Assembly (NCBI GenBank): GCA_945910005.1
Contig: OX246743.1
Span: 1,500,122-1,564,121, forward strand
Length of the DNA stretch: 64,000 nucleotides
Direction: 5' to 3'
Source of the DNA: Isoperla grammatica
Taxonomy: Eukaryota; Arthropoda; Insecta; Plecoptera; Perlodidae
How positions within the stretch are numbered: the stretch's first letter is position 1; each line of letters starts with the position of its first letter. Below are positions 45,800 to 56,332 of this stretch, piece after piece. The notes under the pieces are model-generated. The model was not told the origin of the DNA. It saw only the letters and a program-made list of their open reading frames with translations, and ran no database searches. A program made the translations under genes and the position numbers.

Positions 45800-46106
45800 T
45801 CTCCGATGCGATGCCCCACTCTCCGATGCCCCACCTACTTGCTCTACCTGTTTTCTAAAGCCCATGTTACACCACGCAATTTAATCGCACGTCCACTGCG
45901 CGGTAAGCGGTAGGGATAGAGGTATGGGCTAGGTTAGGTTAGGTTAGGGTAGTATTATTAGGTTAGGGTAGTATTATACTATATTTTAGGGTATTATATT
46001 TGGGGTGTGCGTGTGCTTATTTTACGTGGTGTAGCATGGGCTTCTTGAGCAGGTAGGTGGGGCATCGGAGAGTGGGGCATCGGAGAGTGGGGCATCGGAG
46101 ATGCGT
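45800..46106. repeat. Inverted repeat around a TTAGG tract
   Basis: The arms at 45800-45885 and 46020-46106 share GATGCCCCACTCTCCGATGC-type repeats and GCCCATGTTACACCACG in opposite orientation, about 135 bp apart. Confidence 0.7.
45929..45966. repeat. Short interstitial TTAGG telomere-like repeat
   Basis: GGTTAGGTTAGGTTAGGG, then a second GGTTAGGG. TTAGG is the arthropod telomere unit. Only a few copies are present, so this is interstitial, not a chromosome end. Confidence 0.6.
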
Positions 46107-47137
46107 CCTCGGGAACAGCTCGCGCGCCGCCCGCTCCTCTGCGGTAACGCACTAGGTGATCGTCCCCAGCATCCCCTCGATGCGCGCAAGCATCGCGGCC
46201 CACTCGGAGGCAGTTGCGTCCTCCACATTACTGGCGGACCGGTACACTTCGGCTTCACAATGATACAGAAGTAACAAGCACGCAGCAAGTAATAAACAAG
46301 TTAAAAGTAATTGTTTTTCAATAAACACGCGCACGTATGGTTGTTGACGAAACTGCACTAACTTATTCAATGTTTGGTTGGGCGCCAATGTACGATGTTT
46401 CCTTTAATTATAATGAAATATATTTGGTGTTCACTACAAAGGTTTAATTTACTGTTTATAATTTATGACAATTAGATATATGCTCGGATATATGATAGAT
46501 ATGAATTAACTCACTACAGATTTAAAAGACAAGTTTGCAAACACAAACACAATTCCTATTAGGTTGACGGCCTGACGACCACTGACTTCCTCCCTCGCCC
46601 ACCCCAACCTCGGGAATGCGGGGGTGAGGGCAGCCTGGATTCTAGGACCAGGACCAGGCCTGCGAGGCGATGTTGGATACAGGGTGATACTGTACAAGTC
46701 CTAAGTGGCATGCATTTGTATCTTTAGGACTGCACAATCCTTAAATAAACGTGGTTCTTTTAACGACGTTAATTAATGTAAAGACAATTTTAAAATTTAA
46801 ACTAAAATGGACATTATTCTTTGGAAATAACATATTTAAACAATGCAAATACAATAACGGATATTTCAAAGCTACAAAGAAAAAAAATGGAAACTTCTCA
46901 CCTTTATCTAATAGTGCGAAAAATAGCGACCGAAGATGGATTTTGACGTTTAGAGCGTGATTACCCCTGAAAATGTACAACTAACATACATTAAATTACT
47001 TACTCGTAATAAACTCATGAAGACCTTTCATTAGAGTGGTCGCATACGACATTTGCGACATTTGTTTCTATTAGCTGGCTCATGGTCTATAAGCGGCTGC
47101 ACATTGCAACCGAGTATACTACTAGCCTACTAATCAG
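46107..47137. other. Intergenic with one unassigned minus frame
   Basis: A 78-residue minus frame (46152-46388) has a basic start, one hydrophobic segment (LLLTCLLLAACLLLLY) and an acidic tail. I do not recognise it. Nothing else stands out to 47137. Confidence 0.3.
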
Positions 47138-48289
47138 CAGTCTTTTTAAAAGTAGCACTGTTACAGTTACTTGATGTTTGAAAGTAACTTAGCTACTTTT
47201 CAGCTACTGAAAAAAGTAGTGATATATGCTACTTTACAGTTACAGCTACTTTCATTTTTTATAAAGGACCAGACGTACTATTTCAAGTGTTTCGGGAACG
47301 CATTTAAATAACTTTATAACAAAACAATTTTCTACAGGGGCAGTAGGCCGGAAAAGGAATTGAACTTATTTCTTTGATAAATTGGCCTTAAATGTTTATT
47401 AACGTAGGCCTACAGTTGTTAACAGATTAGGTGATCTTTTTTCCCATAATAATTTTGATGTTTATGAAAATAATGTATCAAAAACTTAGAAGCCACACTA
47501 CCACACATATATGTCTAAAAGTCCCATACTGTCCGACCTGAAAACCGCACTGTGCACCATGAGCTTCTCGAAATTGAAACGACGGTATGGTTCGCAAGTG
47601 AGTCATACTCATATCACAGCTCACGGGGTGAAACCTTAGACCAGTAATAGGTAAAGTATGACGTCATCGCGAGTGCACCATCATTGAATCGAGGCAAACC
47701 ACGTGATGTGGGGTAGCGTGGGGTATCTTTCAATGTAAAGCGAGAAATTCGCAGGTTTGCCGCTAGATGATGTTAAGTGCGCGGCAAATACGTTTGGCAT
47801 TTGACAAAGGATGTATTATTATTTGTATTTCCACAGAAATGATTAGTGAAGGTACTGTTAATCTTAGTTAACATATTTTTAATTTGCACTAATTGAAAAT
47901 GATCATTTTTCTTTACACAACGATGTACTGTTTGTACTGTTCATACACAGACGCTTTAAATTGCCGCGCATCCTGTCCCCACATCACGTGGTCAATATTG
48001 GTTTCACTCGCAGCCGGTCGCTAGCATCGGCTTGCTCACTCAGCGCTGGGGAGGCGGCCTTGGGACTAAAGAGCAAAGAAGGGCAATGGCAGTCGTCATT
48101 CCGAACCTGTGATGGTGGGAATTGTGGCGGGCAAAACAAACGTGTACGTATTTGTTTATTGCAAAAATAGAGTAGCAGCGATTTTTCGCTACAGATAGGC
48201 CTACTCGTATATAGTAGCTTGCTACACGCTACTCTATCGCATTTTCAAATGTAGCGAACATGCTACAAGTAGCTTTTTTAACAACAATG
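47138..48289. mobile_element. 1.15-kb hAT-like element with a nested MITE
   Basis: The ends are CAGTCTTTTTAAAAGTAGC and the reverse complement of CATTGTTGTTAAAAAAGC. The flanks CTAATCAG (47130-47137) and CTAATCGG (48290-48297) form an 8-bp duplication with one change. Repeated GTAGC/GCTAC motifs fill both subterminal regions. It has no intact transposase and it contains a nested element. Confidence 0.7.
47637..48040. mobile_element. Third copy of the array's hAT MITE, inverted and 3'-truncated
   Basis: It starts CTTAGACCAGTAATAGG and runs through GATGACGTCATCGCG as the reverse complement of the copies in units 2 and 3. It stops at GCTTGCTCACTC, where the other terminal repeat should begin. 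It retains the 30-bp stretch lost in unit 2. Confidence 0.85.
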
Positions 48290-48297
48290 CTAATCGG

Positions 48298-48680
48298 CGT
48301 GCCGTCCATGGAAACACCATTTGGATATGTCACTAAATTATTGTTTAGGGTACGCACCAACACCAAAACACAACTATGAAACAAATGAATTGAACCGATG
48401 GACAAGCAAGCTGTCAAAAAAATATGAAGTTCTGAAGTTGGAAAAAACAAACGTTTAGAACGTTTACAAACTTTCAGATAGTTGCTGTCCATTACTTAAC
48501 ATAAATTTTAACTGGCGAGAAGTTACTACCGTTACAACTAATTGTTTCTCCTCATTATTTGCAAAGATATTACTTTGACGGCTTGTTGTTTGTCCACCAG
48601 TTCAATTCATTTATTCCATTGTTGTAGTTCGGCTGTTACGTCAGATGTGCGTACCCTATACATACAGTAAGTAAAGTAAG
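48298..48680. other. Intergenic with a fragment of the unit 3 TIR element
   Basis: CAGTTCAATTCATTTATTCC and TTGTTGTAGTTCGGCTGT (about 48570-48650) match the interior of the element at 31191-31839. No gene. Confidence 0.5.
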
Positions 48681-48796
48681 TATACATACATACATACATA
48701 CATACATACATACATACATACATACATACATACATACATACATACATACATACATACATACATACATACATACATACATACATACATACATACATA
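48681..48796. repeat. (CATA)n tetranucleotide repeat
   Basis: About 29 uninterrupted CATA units. Confidence 0.97.
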
Positions 48797-48995
48797 AGTA
48801 TACGGACCCTCTCGGCTAAAACTTGAGCCATATTTGGTTTTCCTCGAAACGATTATAAAGCTGCTATTCATTAATAGATTTATCTCCACACTAGAATATA
48901 ATCATCCTCATTAAATAGTTTCCATATCAAGTCCGTCCATTGCTGCCGCCAAATATTTCATCCCAGAGCCCGTACGAACATCACGCAACGCAATA

Positions 48996-49465
48996 GGTTC
49001 GTTTCTTTGTCCTGCACTCTCTGCATGTATGCAAGGAGTGTAGCACTCTCGCGTTTCTTTGTCCCAATGCAGCTACACCGCTAGTCGTTTCTTTGTCCGG
49101 TGTAGCTGCATCGATGCAGGATATGCAGCACCAGCTCCCAAGCAGGTGGAGCGTTGTAATGCAAGGAAGTTACCGCCAAGTTTAAATATCGTCACATAAT
49201 TACGATGAAAGAAGCGTTTACTGTTGATTTGTTATTATAAAATAGACATTAAATGTGATTTAGAATGGTTTTCAACAATGAACACTAAGCCTAGTACATG
49301 TGTTTGTATTTTAAAACACGTATAAATTTGAAAGTGTTGCACTACTTGCAAAAATGCGTTTCTTTGAATCCACGCAGTGTAGCTTGCACAGCCTGCATTG
49401 TCGCGTAGTTCCTGTTTACACCGCCAACTTACACCACGATTATATGCAGGACAAAGAAACAAACC
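48996..49465. mobile_element. 470-bp MITE with GTTTCTTTGTCC motifs
   Basis: The inverted ends are GGTTCGTTTCTTTGTCCTGC and the complement of GGTTTGTTTCTTTGTCCTGC, with TA on each side. The end motif is repeated internally at about 49043 and 49085. No coding capacity. Confidence 0.75.
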
Positions 49466-49938
49466 TAACGCGCATTGCATGAAGGTCAAGTCCACTAAAT
49501 CCTACTGCCGGCTGCGAATTCAGCCAATCACATCACAGGTCGTGGCTGCGCGCGCATCGTGGAGCCATTTCAAAATGGCATGCTGAAGAAAGTTATTTAC
49601 GATACCAAAAAGCAGGGGCGACTCTAAGGGGAGGCGAGGGGGGGCAGTCGCCCCCCCCGAGCATCGCCTTCGCCCCCCCAACCAGTATTTACTACTAGAC
49701 AATCGCTATGCATTCAAAACCGCTTTCAATTGTCAGATACATATTTTATTTATTTACATTTTAAGTGTATAGGCCTACTGTAAAGATATACTCTAATACA
49801 GGGACTAATTATTTTATTAAAATCCTAATTCTAGTAATCTAACCGACCACGTTCTGATGACATAACGTAGAACGCAACGAACATTTCATGACACTCCTTC
49901 AGTTAGTTCAATTATTCGGTGACTATTAACTATTAACT

Positions 49939-50157
49939 TTGCGTGATTTCATTAATTGTTATCCTGCATCAAGCGCAGGTTGCGAGCGCACCTTCCCGTG
50001 TCTTACGTTTACAACAGTCAACAATCGCCTTCGAGATTTGACAATATTATCTATTGAAGAATCAACCGTCAATGTCATCAATTTTCAACAAGTCGTCCTG
50101 CAGTTTGTTGATGCTGACACCAGATCGAGCATAATAATACATTTTCTTCCAGTTTAG
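49939..50157 (+). pseudogene. hAT transposase C-terminal dimerisation domain (remnant)
   Basis: The frame reads FINCYPASSAGCERTFPCLT, then a short divergent linker, NNRLRDLTILSIEES and VINFQQVVLQFVD. The order PASSAGCER-F, NRLR, L-ILSIE is the conserved end of hAT transposases (the dimerisation region). The catalytic part is missing, so only the last 60-70 residues of a protein usually above 500 remain. It lies inside an element with hAT ends and an 8-bp duplication, which agrees independently. Confidence 0.8.
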
Positions 50158-50190
50158 TACAACAATCCGAAATCCAAGGGTACACGATGT

Positions 50191-50214
50191 CGGGGGGGGG
50201 GGGGGGGGGGGGGG
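50191..50214. repeat. Poly-G tract
   Basis: About 24 consecutive G inside the hAT remnant. The length is likely to be uncertain in any assembly. Confidence 0.8.
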
Positions 50215-50351
50215 GTATTTACACGTCCAGATTGCGATAGCGTTTGCGCCCCCAACTGACATACTCGCCCCTGAACCGCCTCCCCTCATGCAACATCCTG
50301 GCGTCGCCACTGCCAAAAAGTGTGGTTAAGTTATTCAAAATGGAAGATTAA

Positions 50352-50498
50352 GGTTGGAATTCATAGTCGGCCCCTACACCTAGGGGCACCCATTGTTGCT
50401 ATGGATTTGTTTTGTTTATGGGAAATAACATGCAGACAATTGTTACCTTGGCAACAATGGGCGCCCCTAGGTGTAGGGGCCGACTATGAATTCCAACC
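50352..50498. mobile_element. 147-bp palindromic MITE (Harbinger-type TAA duplication)
   Basis: Arms of about 50 bp begin GGTTGGAATTCATAGTCGG and are almost perfect inverted copies. TAA is duplicated on both sides (50349-50351 and 50499-50501), the 3-bp size of PIF/Harbinger elements. Confidence 0.85.
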
Positions 50499-50788
50499 TA
50501 AGACATTCTACAAAATACAGAGGCGCAGAAAGTAAATAACTTAGCAAAATATCATTGATTGCATACCCAAGTCCCCACCAATACAACAACACTGTACAGC
50601 AACTACGGGAACGCTTTCGACATCAATCAATGACGTGTTTACGGTTTCGGCCAACCCGAGCAGGTAGCCTAGCGCTGGTTGGCTGCCGCTCACCCACCCG
50701 TGGCGGAAGCATTAGCGAAGTTGTTGTACGACGACTATACAAGCAACATTATTTCCAGAGAATATAATATTCCAGCCAGCTTACATAC

Positions 50789-50847
50789 CTAGGCGGCAAT
50801 CGAGCTCGCCCCAGTCGTCTTGCCAGCTCGACGAACATGGAGTCCAT
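50789..50847 (-). CDS. Possible short 5' coding exon
   Basis: On the minus strand an ATG at 50847 gives MDSMFVELARRLGRARLPP and runs into a near-perfect donor (AG then GTATGTAAG) at 50788. The exon would end in phase 2, which does not match the phase 1 start of array exon A, so it is not simply the upstream partner of that exon. The CpG-richer surroundings (50640-50850) could be a promoter. This rests on one ATG and one donor only. Confidence 0.22.
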
Positions 50848-51641
50848 CCCTCAGCGACGTTTCACAGTTAGTAGTTGCACTTGCAGTTAGTAGTTCAACA
50901 CACTAAAATACACTTGACACAGTAGGCCTACACAACACACTTCCATATAACAATGAGCAACATGATATCACAATGCATAATGATATTCACAAAGAATATT
51001 GTGAAATTATCCCATTCAACAGAGAACCTGTATTCTCCTAGAACGCTTAAACTAAAAGATATATATATACAACAAAAAAACACGCTACTGTTCTAATAAA
51101 ACAATAGGCCTATATAAAAACTTGCTATAGTGTGCCCCCCTCCAAACATGAATGACACACCCCGTCAAGCACCGTCAAGGCCCTAGGCCAGGCCTAGCCT
51201 AGCCTAGTTGAAGCATCAGCAGTCACCCCACAAAATGATTGTCAGTCACTAGCTTACAGTTGTTCGAATTCCTGCTTGTGACCTATGGATGAACAACACA
51301 CTTAGCTCATTGACAAACACCCAAGAATAGGCCTATCACTATTCACTACCCTACGCAATTACACACGATAGGTTACTCTAATAAAACACAGCACACGTGT
51401 GCTTGTGGTGCACTCGGAATCTGAACCTCAAAATACGCCGGTAGGTCTCGCATGCCTTTCTTAATGTTGTCTGTTCCAATCACATGTTTGACGCTGTCTA
51501 GCAAAGATAATACAATCTGTCTAGTCTCATAAACACACCACTTTCCAAGTATAAACACTGCACTGATACTGTCAACTCTATGCACAATAGTAGAGAGCGA
51601 GTACATGACTAAGGAATACACGTGCACACGAGTCACGAACG
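50848..51641. other. Left flank of the LTR retrotransposon
   Basis: An 87-residue minus frame (51373-51636) starts 10 bp from the retrotransposon insertion. It has no recognised family. AGTTAGTAGTT is repeated at about 50868-50897. No other feature. Confidence 0.35.
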
Positions 51642-51646
51642 CACGC

Positions 51647-51938
51647 TGTCATGTACTACAGTCAACACGCGATCACCCAAATAGTGCCCCTGGACTGTGG
51701 CGATGTGTTATTGTGTTGTGCAAGACTCCTCCGCACATTGTTTATATTACCAGACCGATAGGGTCGTTAACTTTAATGCCTGCACGTGCTGATGTCGTAA
51801 TATAGCCACCACGAGTCAGTACGCAGTTCTCTCTCTTACCGTGTAGTCGTGTTGGATACTAGTTTCATTAAAAGTATATTGAACATTCATTGTGTGTCAT
51901 TACATTACCTACCTTAACATCTATCCATGTACGCAACA
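51647..51938 (+). repeat. 5' LTR
   Basis: Starts TGTCATGTACTACAG and ends GTACGCAACA. I found no difference from the 3' LTR. Confidence 0.97.
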
Positions 51939-51997
51939 TTTGGCGACGAGGTATAGTCGATCTTTTCCACGTGTGTCGGTTGTTTTATTACCGTGCA

Positions 51998-54900
51998 ATG
52001 GCGGCCGCGTTCGGACACATTGAGGAATTCGATACCGGTAATGGTAGACCTATGTCGTGGACTCTGTATGAGGAACGTTTGAATTTTTATTTCGAAGCGA
52101 ATGGCATCACCAGTGAGGAGCAAAAACGTGCAGTGTTATTTACCGTTTGTGGCCCTGCTACCTACGCGACAATCCGCTCGCTCGTGTCTCCGGCCCTTCC
52201 TAACACAGTGTCATACACCGGCATAGTTGCCAAAGTGAAACTACACTTCAACCCTACACCATCGGAAATTGTGCAACGGTTCCAATTTCATAAGAGGGAG
52301 CAACGGGCCAACGAGGGCATTGCAGCCTACATTGCTGAATTGCGCCACTTGGCTGAACACTGCAACTTTGGTTCCACCTTGGATTCAATGCTACGGGACC
52401 GTCTCGTATGCGGTGTTCGCGATGACCAGCTTCAACGTAAGTTGCTTGCAGTCACATCCTTGACTTTTGAGTCCGCTCGACAGCATGCTCTTGCCGCGGA
52501 GGCTGCCACGCTCCAAGCGCGAGAATTACGTACGCGCCAGACAGGTAATGCTACCACTAGTTCTGTCAACCAGCTCAGACGGCCCCAGAAGCCGGCCAGT
52601 TTCGGCGGGAAACCCTGTTTCCGTTGCGGTGATGCACACTCTCCGGACACGTGCAAATTCATCCAGGCTGTCTGTCGGTTTTGCAAGAAGACCGGTCACA
52701 TTGAACGTGTTTGTCTTGGCAAAGCGCGCGGTACAGGCCAGAGTTCTTCTTCTCAGCTTAAGTTCAAGCACAAGAAAAAAGGGAGGAATGCTAAACAAGG
52801 TGAGCACACTCATGCAATCACGGACAACACAGGTGGACAGACAGGTGACGTTAGGAATCTCTACATTCTTAATACAACCAGTCCTGATGCACACGATGCC
52901 AGCACAACAACGGCGTCAGTGTTACTCAATGACAAGCCAGTGCTGATGGAAATAGATTCAGGCTCTGCATGTTCTGTTATTGGAGCTGACACCTTCGCAA
53001 CGTTGTTCAAAGGTTCGGTTGCGATGCAACCACATCCAAGAAAACTGTTCACTTGGTCCAAACAGCAACTAGAGGTGAAAGGCGTGTGTACAGTTCGCGC
53101 ACGTTTCAATGGACATGAGTGTGATCTGCCATTAACCATTGTTGTGGGCAACGGTAGTCCGCTACTGGGTCGTGACTGGTTTCCACACCTTGGAATCCAG
53201 GTAACGTTAAGTGGAGTTCACCACACTGGTACTCACACTGATAGTTTGTCGGAAATACTCCAACAACACAAAGAGGTATTTACCGAGGACATCGGTCAGT
53301 ACAGTGGACCGGAAGTATCTGTCGAGGTGGATCCTACTGTAGTACCGAAATTCTACAAAGCACGACCAGTACCGTTCGCGCTTCAGCGCAAGGTGGATGA
53401 AGCTCTGGATAAGCTAATAAGCCAGAACATCTTGCAGCCCGTTCGCCACTCACGTTGGGCAACACCCATCGTACCGGTTTTCAAGAAAAATGGCGAGATC
53501 CGCATTTGTGGGGATTATAAAGGTACAGTCAACACTGCCACTATTAAAGATAGATACCCACTTCCCACAGTGAACGAGATGCTCACATCCCTAGCTGGAG
53601 GAACAGTCTTCAGCAAGTTGGACCTTGCACAGGCATACCAACAACTTAAGGTAACTTCGGACACAGGTGATCTACAGACATTAAACACTCCGAAGGGCCT
53701 CATGCATGTGACACGCTTGCAATTTGGGATCGATGCTGCACCAGGGATCTTCCAGAGATTCATGGACAACCTACTGGCAGGCATCGATGGCGTCAAACCA
53801 TACCTTGATGACGTGATCGTCTCGGGTCGTGACCAGCTCGAACACGATAACCGTTTGAACGCAGTTTTGCTTCGTTTCAAGGAAATCGGCATAAGCTTGA
53901 GGAAAGAGAAGTGTACGTTTTCATCACCATCGATTGAGATACTTGGGTTCAGAGTAGACAGCGGTGGAGTACATCCATTGAAGGATAAGGTCGACGCCAT
54001 GCATCGTGCGCCAGCACCGACAAACAAAACGGAGTTACAAGCCTTCTTGGGACTCATAAACTTCTACAGTTGTTTTATGAGGGACAAGGCAACTGTACTG
54101 GAGCCACTGCACCGACTACTGGACCATGGTGAACCTTGGAAATGGACGTCAAAACACCAACAAGCTTTTGACGATGCTAAACTACTGCTACAGTCATCTA
54201 CAGTTCTAACTCACTATGACCCGGCAAAGCCACTAGTAGTCGTTTGTGACGCTTCATCTTATGGACTTGGTGCCGTGCTGAGTCATGAGACTGCAGATGG
54301 ACAGGAACTACCGGTAGCATACGCCTCACGTACACTCACTTCGTCTGAGCGGAACTTTTCACAGTTAGACAAAGAAGCCCTTGCTGTCATCTACAGTGTG
54401 AAGAAGTTCCATCAGTATTTGTATGGACGCCCGTTCCGTATTTATACTGACCACAAACCGCTGTTGGGTTTGCTACATCAGCACAAGCCGATACCGCAGG
54501 TCATGTCGCCACGTCTCTTACGCTGGACCTTACTGCTGGGTGGTTACGACTACGAGCTCTGCTACCGTCCAGGGAAGTATCTGGGTAATGCGGATGGTTT
54601 AAGCCGACTACCTGTACCGACTCCTGATGTGGAAACACCAGCACCAGGTGAGATTCTACTGCTAGAAGCCATGTCACCAGCTCCAATTGATGCTACTCAG
54701 ATTGCAGCTCTCACCAGAAAAGACAAGGTACTTTCCCGTGTTCTCGCTTGGACACTAACTGGATGGCCACAGAGTAACTTTGATGACGACATCAAACCTT
54801 TCGTCTCTCGACAACATGAGCTATCTGCTCATCGAGGTTGCTTACTTTGGGGAAATCGTGTAGTGATCCCAGGTAAGGCTCGAGAGATGGTACTTGCCAT

Positions 54901-56020
54901 GTTGCACAATGCTCATAGTGGTATCGTCCTCACTAAGGCACTTGCACGATCATACGTGTGGTGGCCCAAAATGGACAGTGACATAGAGGACATGGTTAAA
55001 CGCTGTACACCATGCCAGGAGAATCGCCATAGCCCCAACAAGGCTCCTCCTCGCATGTGGGAACGTTCTAAGAGACCCTGGTCTCGCATCCATATTGACT
55101 TCGCAGGACCCTTCCAGGGAAAGACATTTCTTATTGTGGTAGATTCCAATACGAAATGGCTGGAAGTACTTCCTGTCGCCTCCATGGCAACATCTACGGT
55201 TATTGGCAAGCTTGTGAGTCTGTTTGCTACTCATGGCTTACCGGACATAATCGTGTCTGATAATGGTGCGTCATTCACATCGGCTGAGTTCCAACAATTC
55301 TGTTGTGAAAATGGAATCCAAAGTACCACAGTTGCACCTTACCATCCTGCCTCGAATGGCCAAGCTGAACGCATGGTACAGTCTACCAAAGAAGCTTTAA
55401 AGACCATTGTCGAGGGCCGCTGGGAAATGAGGCTCGCACGGTTCCTACTCAACCAGCATCTAACACCACATTCAGTAACCGGTGTGAGTCCAGCAGAAGC
55501 GCTGATGCACCGCAGACCCCGCTCGATGTTGGATCGCCTCCATCCTGATTCTTTTCACGTGACCCGTACCCAGCAGGTGGAAACGGACCACAATAGCCAG
55601 GCAACTGCGTCCGCTCGGAGTTTTGTTGCTGGAGACCTGGTTTACATGCGCAACTACTCCCATGGACCGAAGTGGACTCCAGCTGCAGTACTTCAGTCCA
55701 CTGGACCAGTGTCCTACATGGTTCAGGCGGCGGATGGTGTCTTCAGACGGCACGTGGATCAGTTGCGGGCACGCCTCCAGGCTGCTACTTCCGTCAACGA
55801 ACCCGTTGATAGTCCGGAGGATTCCCTTCCCGCTGAGGCTCCGACCGCGGTCTTGCAGCCGGGCTCCGGGGACGCTGCCGATGGCCAGGTCGCTGCTGAG
55901 GATCCTGCCAGCCCTCCCCGACCGCAGCTGGTACCTTCATCGCCCGCAGTGTCGCCGACCGTTGCGACCCGTCCTCGCCGGGACGTTCGCCGTCCTGCCT
56001 ATTTGGCGGATTATGTCTAA
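51998..56020 (+). CDS. Gag-Pol polyprotein of a Ty3/gypsy retrotransposon
   Basis: Single 1340-residue frame. The start chosen is the ATG at 51998 (MAAAFGHIEEFDTGN), just after the primer-binding region. An in-frame ATG at 51890 lies inside the LTR. In order: a capsid-like Gag region; two zinc knuckles (CFRCGDAHSPDTC near residue 206, CRFCKKTGHIERVC near 226); aspartic protease (MEIDSGSACSVIG near 319); reverse transcriptase with LDLAQAYQQL and YLDDVIVSG (near 600); RNase H (VVVCDASSYGLGAVL near 750); integrase with an H-H-C-C zinc site (near 970-1000) and D-D-E catalytic residues in HIDFAGPF (1032), VSDNGASF (1086) and NGQAERM (1122). The C-terminus is proline- and alanine-rich with no clear chromodomain. 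All catalytic motifs are intact. Gag and Pol are fused without a frameshift. It makes the proteins for reverse transcription and integration of the element. Confidence 0.97.
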   Translation: MAAAFGHIEEFDTGNGRPMSWTLYEERLNFYFEANGITSEEQKRAVLFTVCGPATYATIRSLVSPALPNTVSYTGIVAKVKLHFNPTPSEIVQRFQFHKREQRANEGIAAYIAELRHLAEHCNFGSTLDSMLRDRLVCGVRDDQLQRKLLAVTSLTFESARQHALAAEAATLQARELRTRQTGNATTSSVNQLRRPQKPASFGGKPCFRCGDAHSPDTCKFIQAVCRFCKKTGHIERVCLGKARGTGQSSSSQLKFKHKKKGRNAKQGEHTHAITDNTGGQTGDVRNLYILNTTSPDAHDASTTTASVLLNDKPVLMEIDSGSACSVIGADTFATLFKGSVAMQPHPRKLFTWSKQQLEVKGVCTVRARFNGHECDLPLTIVVGNGSPLLGRDWFPHLGIQVTLSGVHHTGTHTDSLSEILQQHKEVFTEDIGQYSGPEVSVEVDPTVVPKFYKARPVPFALQRKVDEALDKLISQNILQPVRHSRWATPIVPVFKKNGEIRICGDYKGTVNTATIKDRYPLPTVNEMLTSLAGGTVFSKLDLAQAYQQLKVTSDTGDLQTLNTPKGLMHVTRLQFGIDAAPGIFQRFMDNLLAGIDGVKPYLDDVIVSGRDQLEHDNRLNAVLLRFKEIGISLRKEKCTFSSPSIEILGFRVDSGGVHPLKDKVDAMHRAPAPTNKTELQAFLGLINFYSCFMRDKATVLEPLHRLLDHGEPWKWTSKHQQAFDDAKLLLQSSTVLTHYDPAKPLVVVCDASSYGLGAVLSHETADGQELPVAYASRTLTSSERNFSQLDKEALAVIYSVKKFHQYLYGRPFRIYTDHKPLLGLLHQHKPIPQVMSPRLLRWTLLLGGYDYELCYRPGKYLGNADGLSRLPVPTPDVETPAPGEILLLEAMSPAPIDATQIAALTRKDKVLSRVLAWTLTGWPQSNFDDDIKPFVSRQHELSAHRGCLLWGNRVVIPGKAREMVLAMLHNAHSGIVLTKALARSYVWWPKMDSDIEDMVKRCTPCQENRHSPNKAPPRMWERSKRPWSRIHIDFAGPFQGKTFLIVVDSNTKWLEVLPVASMATSTVIGKLVSLFATHGLPDIIVSDNGASFTSAEFQQFCCENGIQSTTVAPYHPASNGQAERMVQSTKEALKTIVEGRWEMRLARFLLNQHLTPHSVTGVSPAEALMHRRPRSMLDRLHPDSFHVTRTQQVETDHNSQATASARSFVAGDLVYMRNYSHGPKWTPAAVLQSTGPVSYMVQAADGVFRRHVDQLRARLQAATSVNEPVDSPEDSLPAEAPTAVLQPGSGDAADGQVAAEDPASPPRPQLVPSSPAVSPTVATRPRRDVRRPAYLADYV

Positions 56021-56023
56021 CTT

Positions 56024-56035
56024 AGAGGGGAGGAA
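56024..56035 (+). promoter_or_regulatory. Polypurine tract
   Basis: AGAGGGGAGGAA directly before the 3' LTR, the expected plus-strand primer. Confidence 0.8.
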
Positions 56036-56327
56036 TGTCATGTACTACAGTCAACACGCGATCACCCAAATAGTGCCCCTGGACTGTGGCGATGTGTTAT
56101 TGTGTTGTGCAAGACTCCTCCGCACATTGTTTATATTACCAGACCGATAGGGTCGTTAACTTTAATGCCTGCACGTGCTGATGTCGTAATATAGCCACCA
56201 CGAGTCAGTACGCAGTTCTCTCTCTTACCGTGTAGTCGTGTTGGATACTAGTTTCATTAAAAGTATATTGAACATTCATTGTGTGTCATTACATTACCTA
56301 CCTTAACATCTATCCATGTACGCAACA
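56036..56327 (+). repeat. 3' LTR
   Basis: 292 bp, apparently identical to the 5' LTR. Confidence 0.97.
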
Positions 56328-56332
56328 CACGC

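Larger units (their letters stand above)
49613..50312 (+). mobile_element. 700-bp hAT element remnant with transposase C-terminus
   Basis: The ends are CAGGGGCGAC and GTCGCCACTG, with perfect 8-bp duplications CCAAAAAG (49605-49612 and 50313-50320). It is an internally deleted hAT copy that retains the end of the transposase frame. Confidence 0.93.
51647..56327 (+). mobile_element. Complete Ty3/gypsy LTR retrotransposon (4681 bp)
   Basis: Two 292-bp LTRs bound one Gag-Pol frame, with a 5-bp duplication CACGC on each side (51642-51646 and 56328-56332). A primer-binding region (TTTGGCGACGAGG) follows the left LTR and a polypurine tract (AGAGGGGAGGAA) precedes the right one. No envelope frame is present. 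Confidence 0.98.

Noticed and set aside
46152..46388. 78-residue minus frame with a hydrophobic segment
   Set aside because: No recognised family, and it overlaps other frames next to an inverted repeat. Kept only as an unassigned frame in the spacer entry.
51373..51636. 87-residue minus frame beside the LTR element
   Set aside because: Plausible length but no domain and no clear splice or promoter evidence. I cannot support it as a gene.
51890..51997. Gag-Pol start at the first in-frame ATG
   Set aside because: That ATG lies inside the 5' LTR, upstream of the primer-binding region. The ATG at 51998 is the more likely start.
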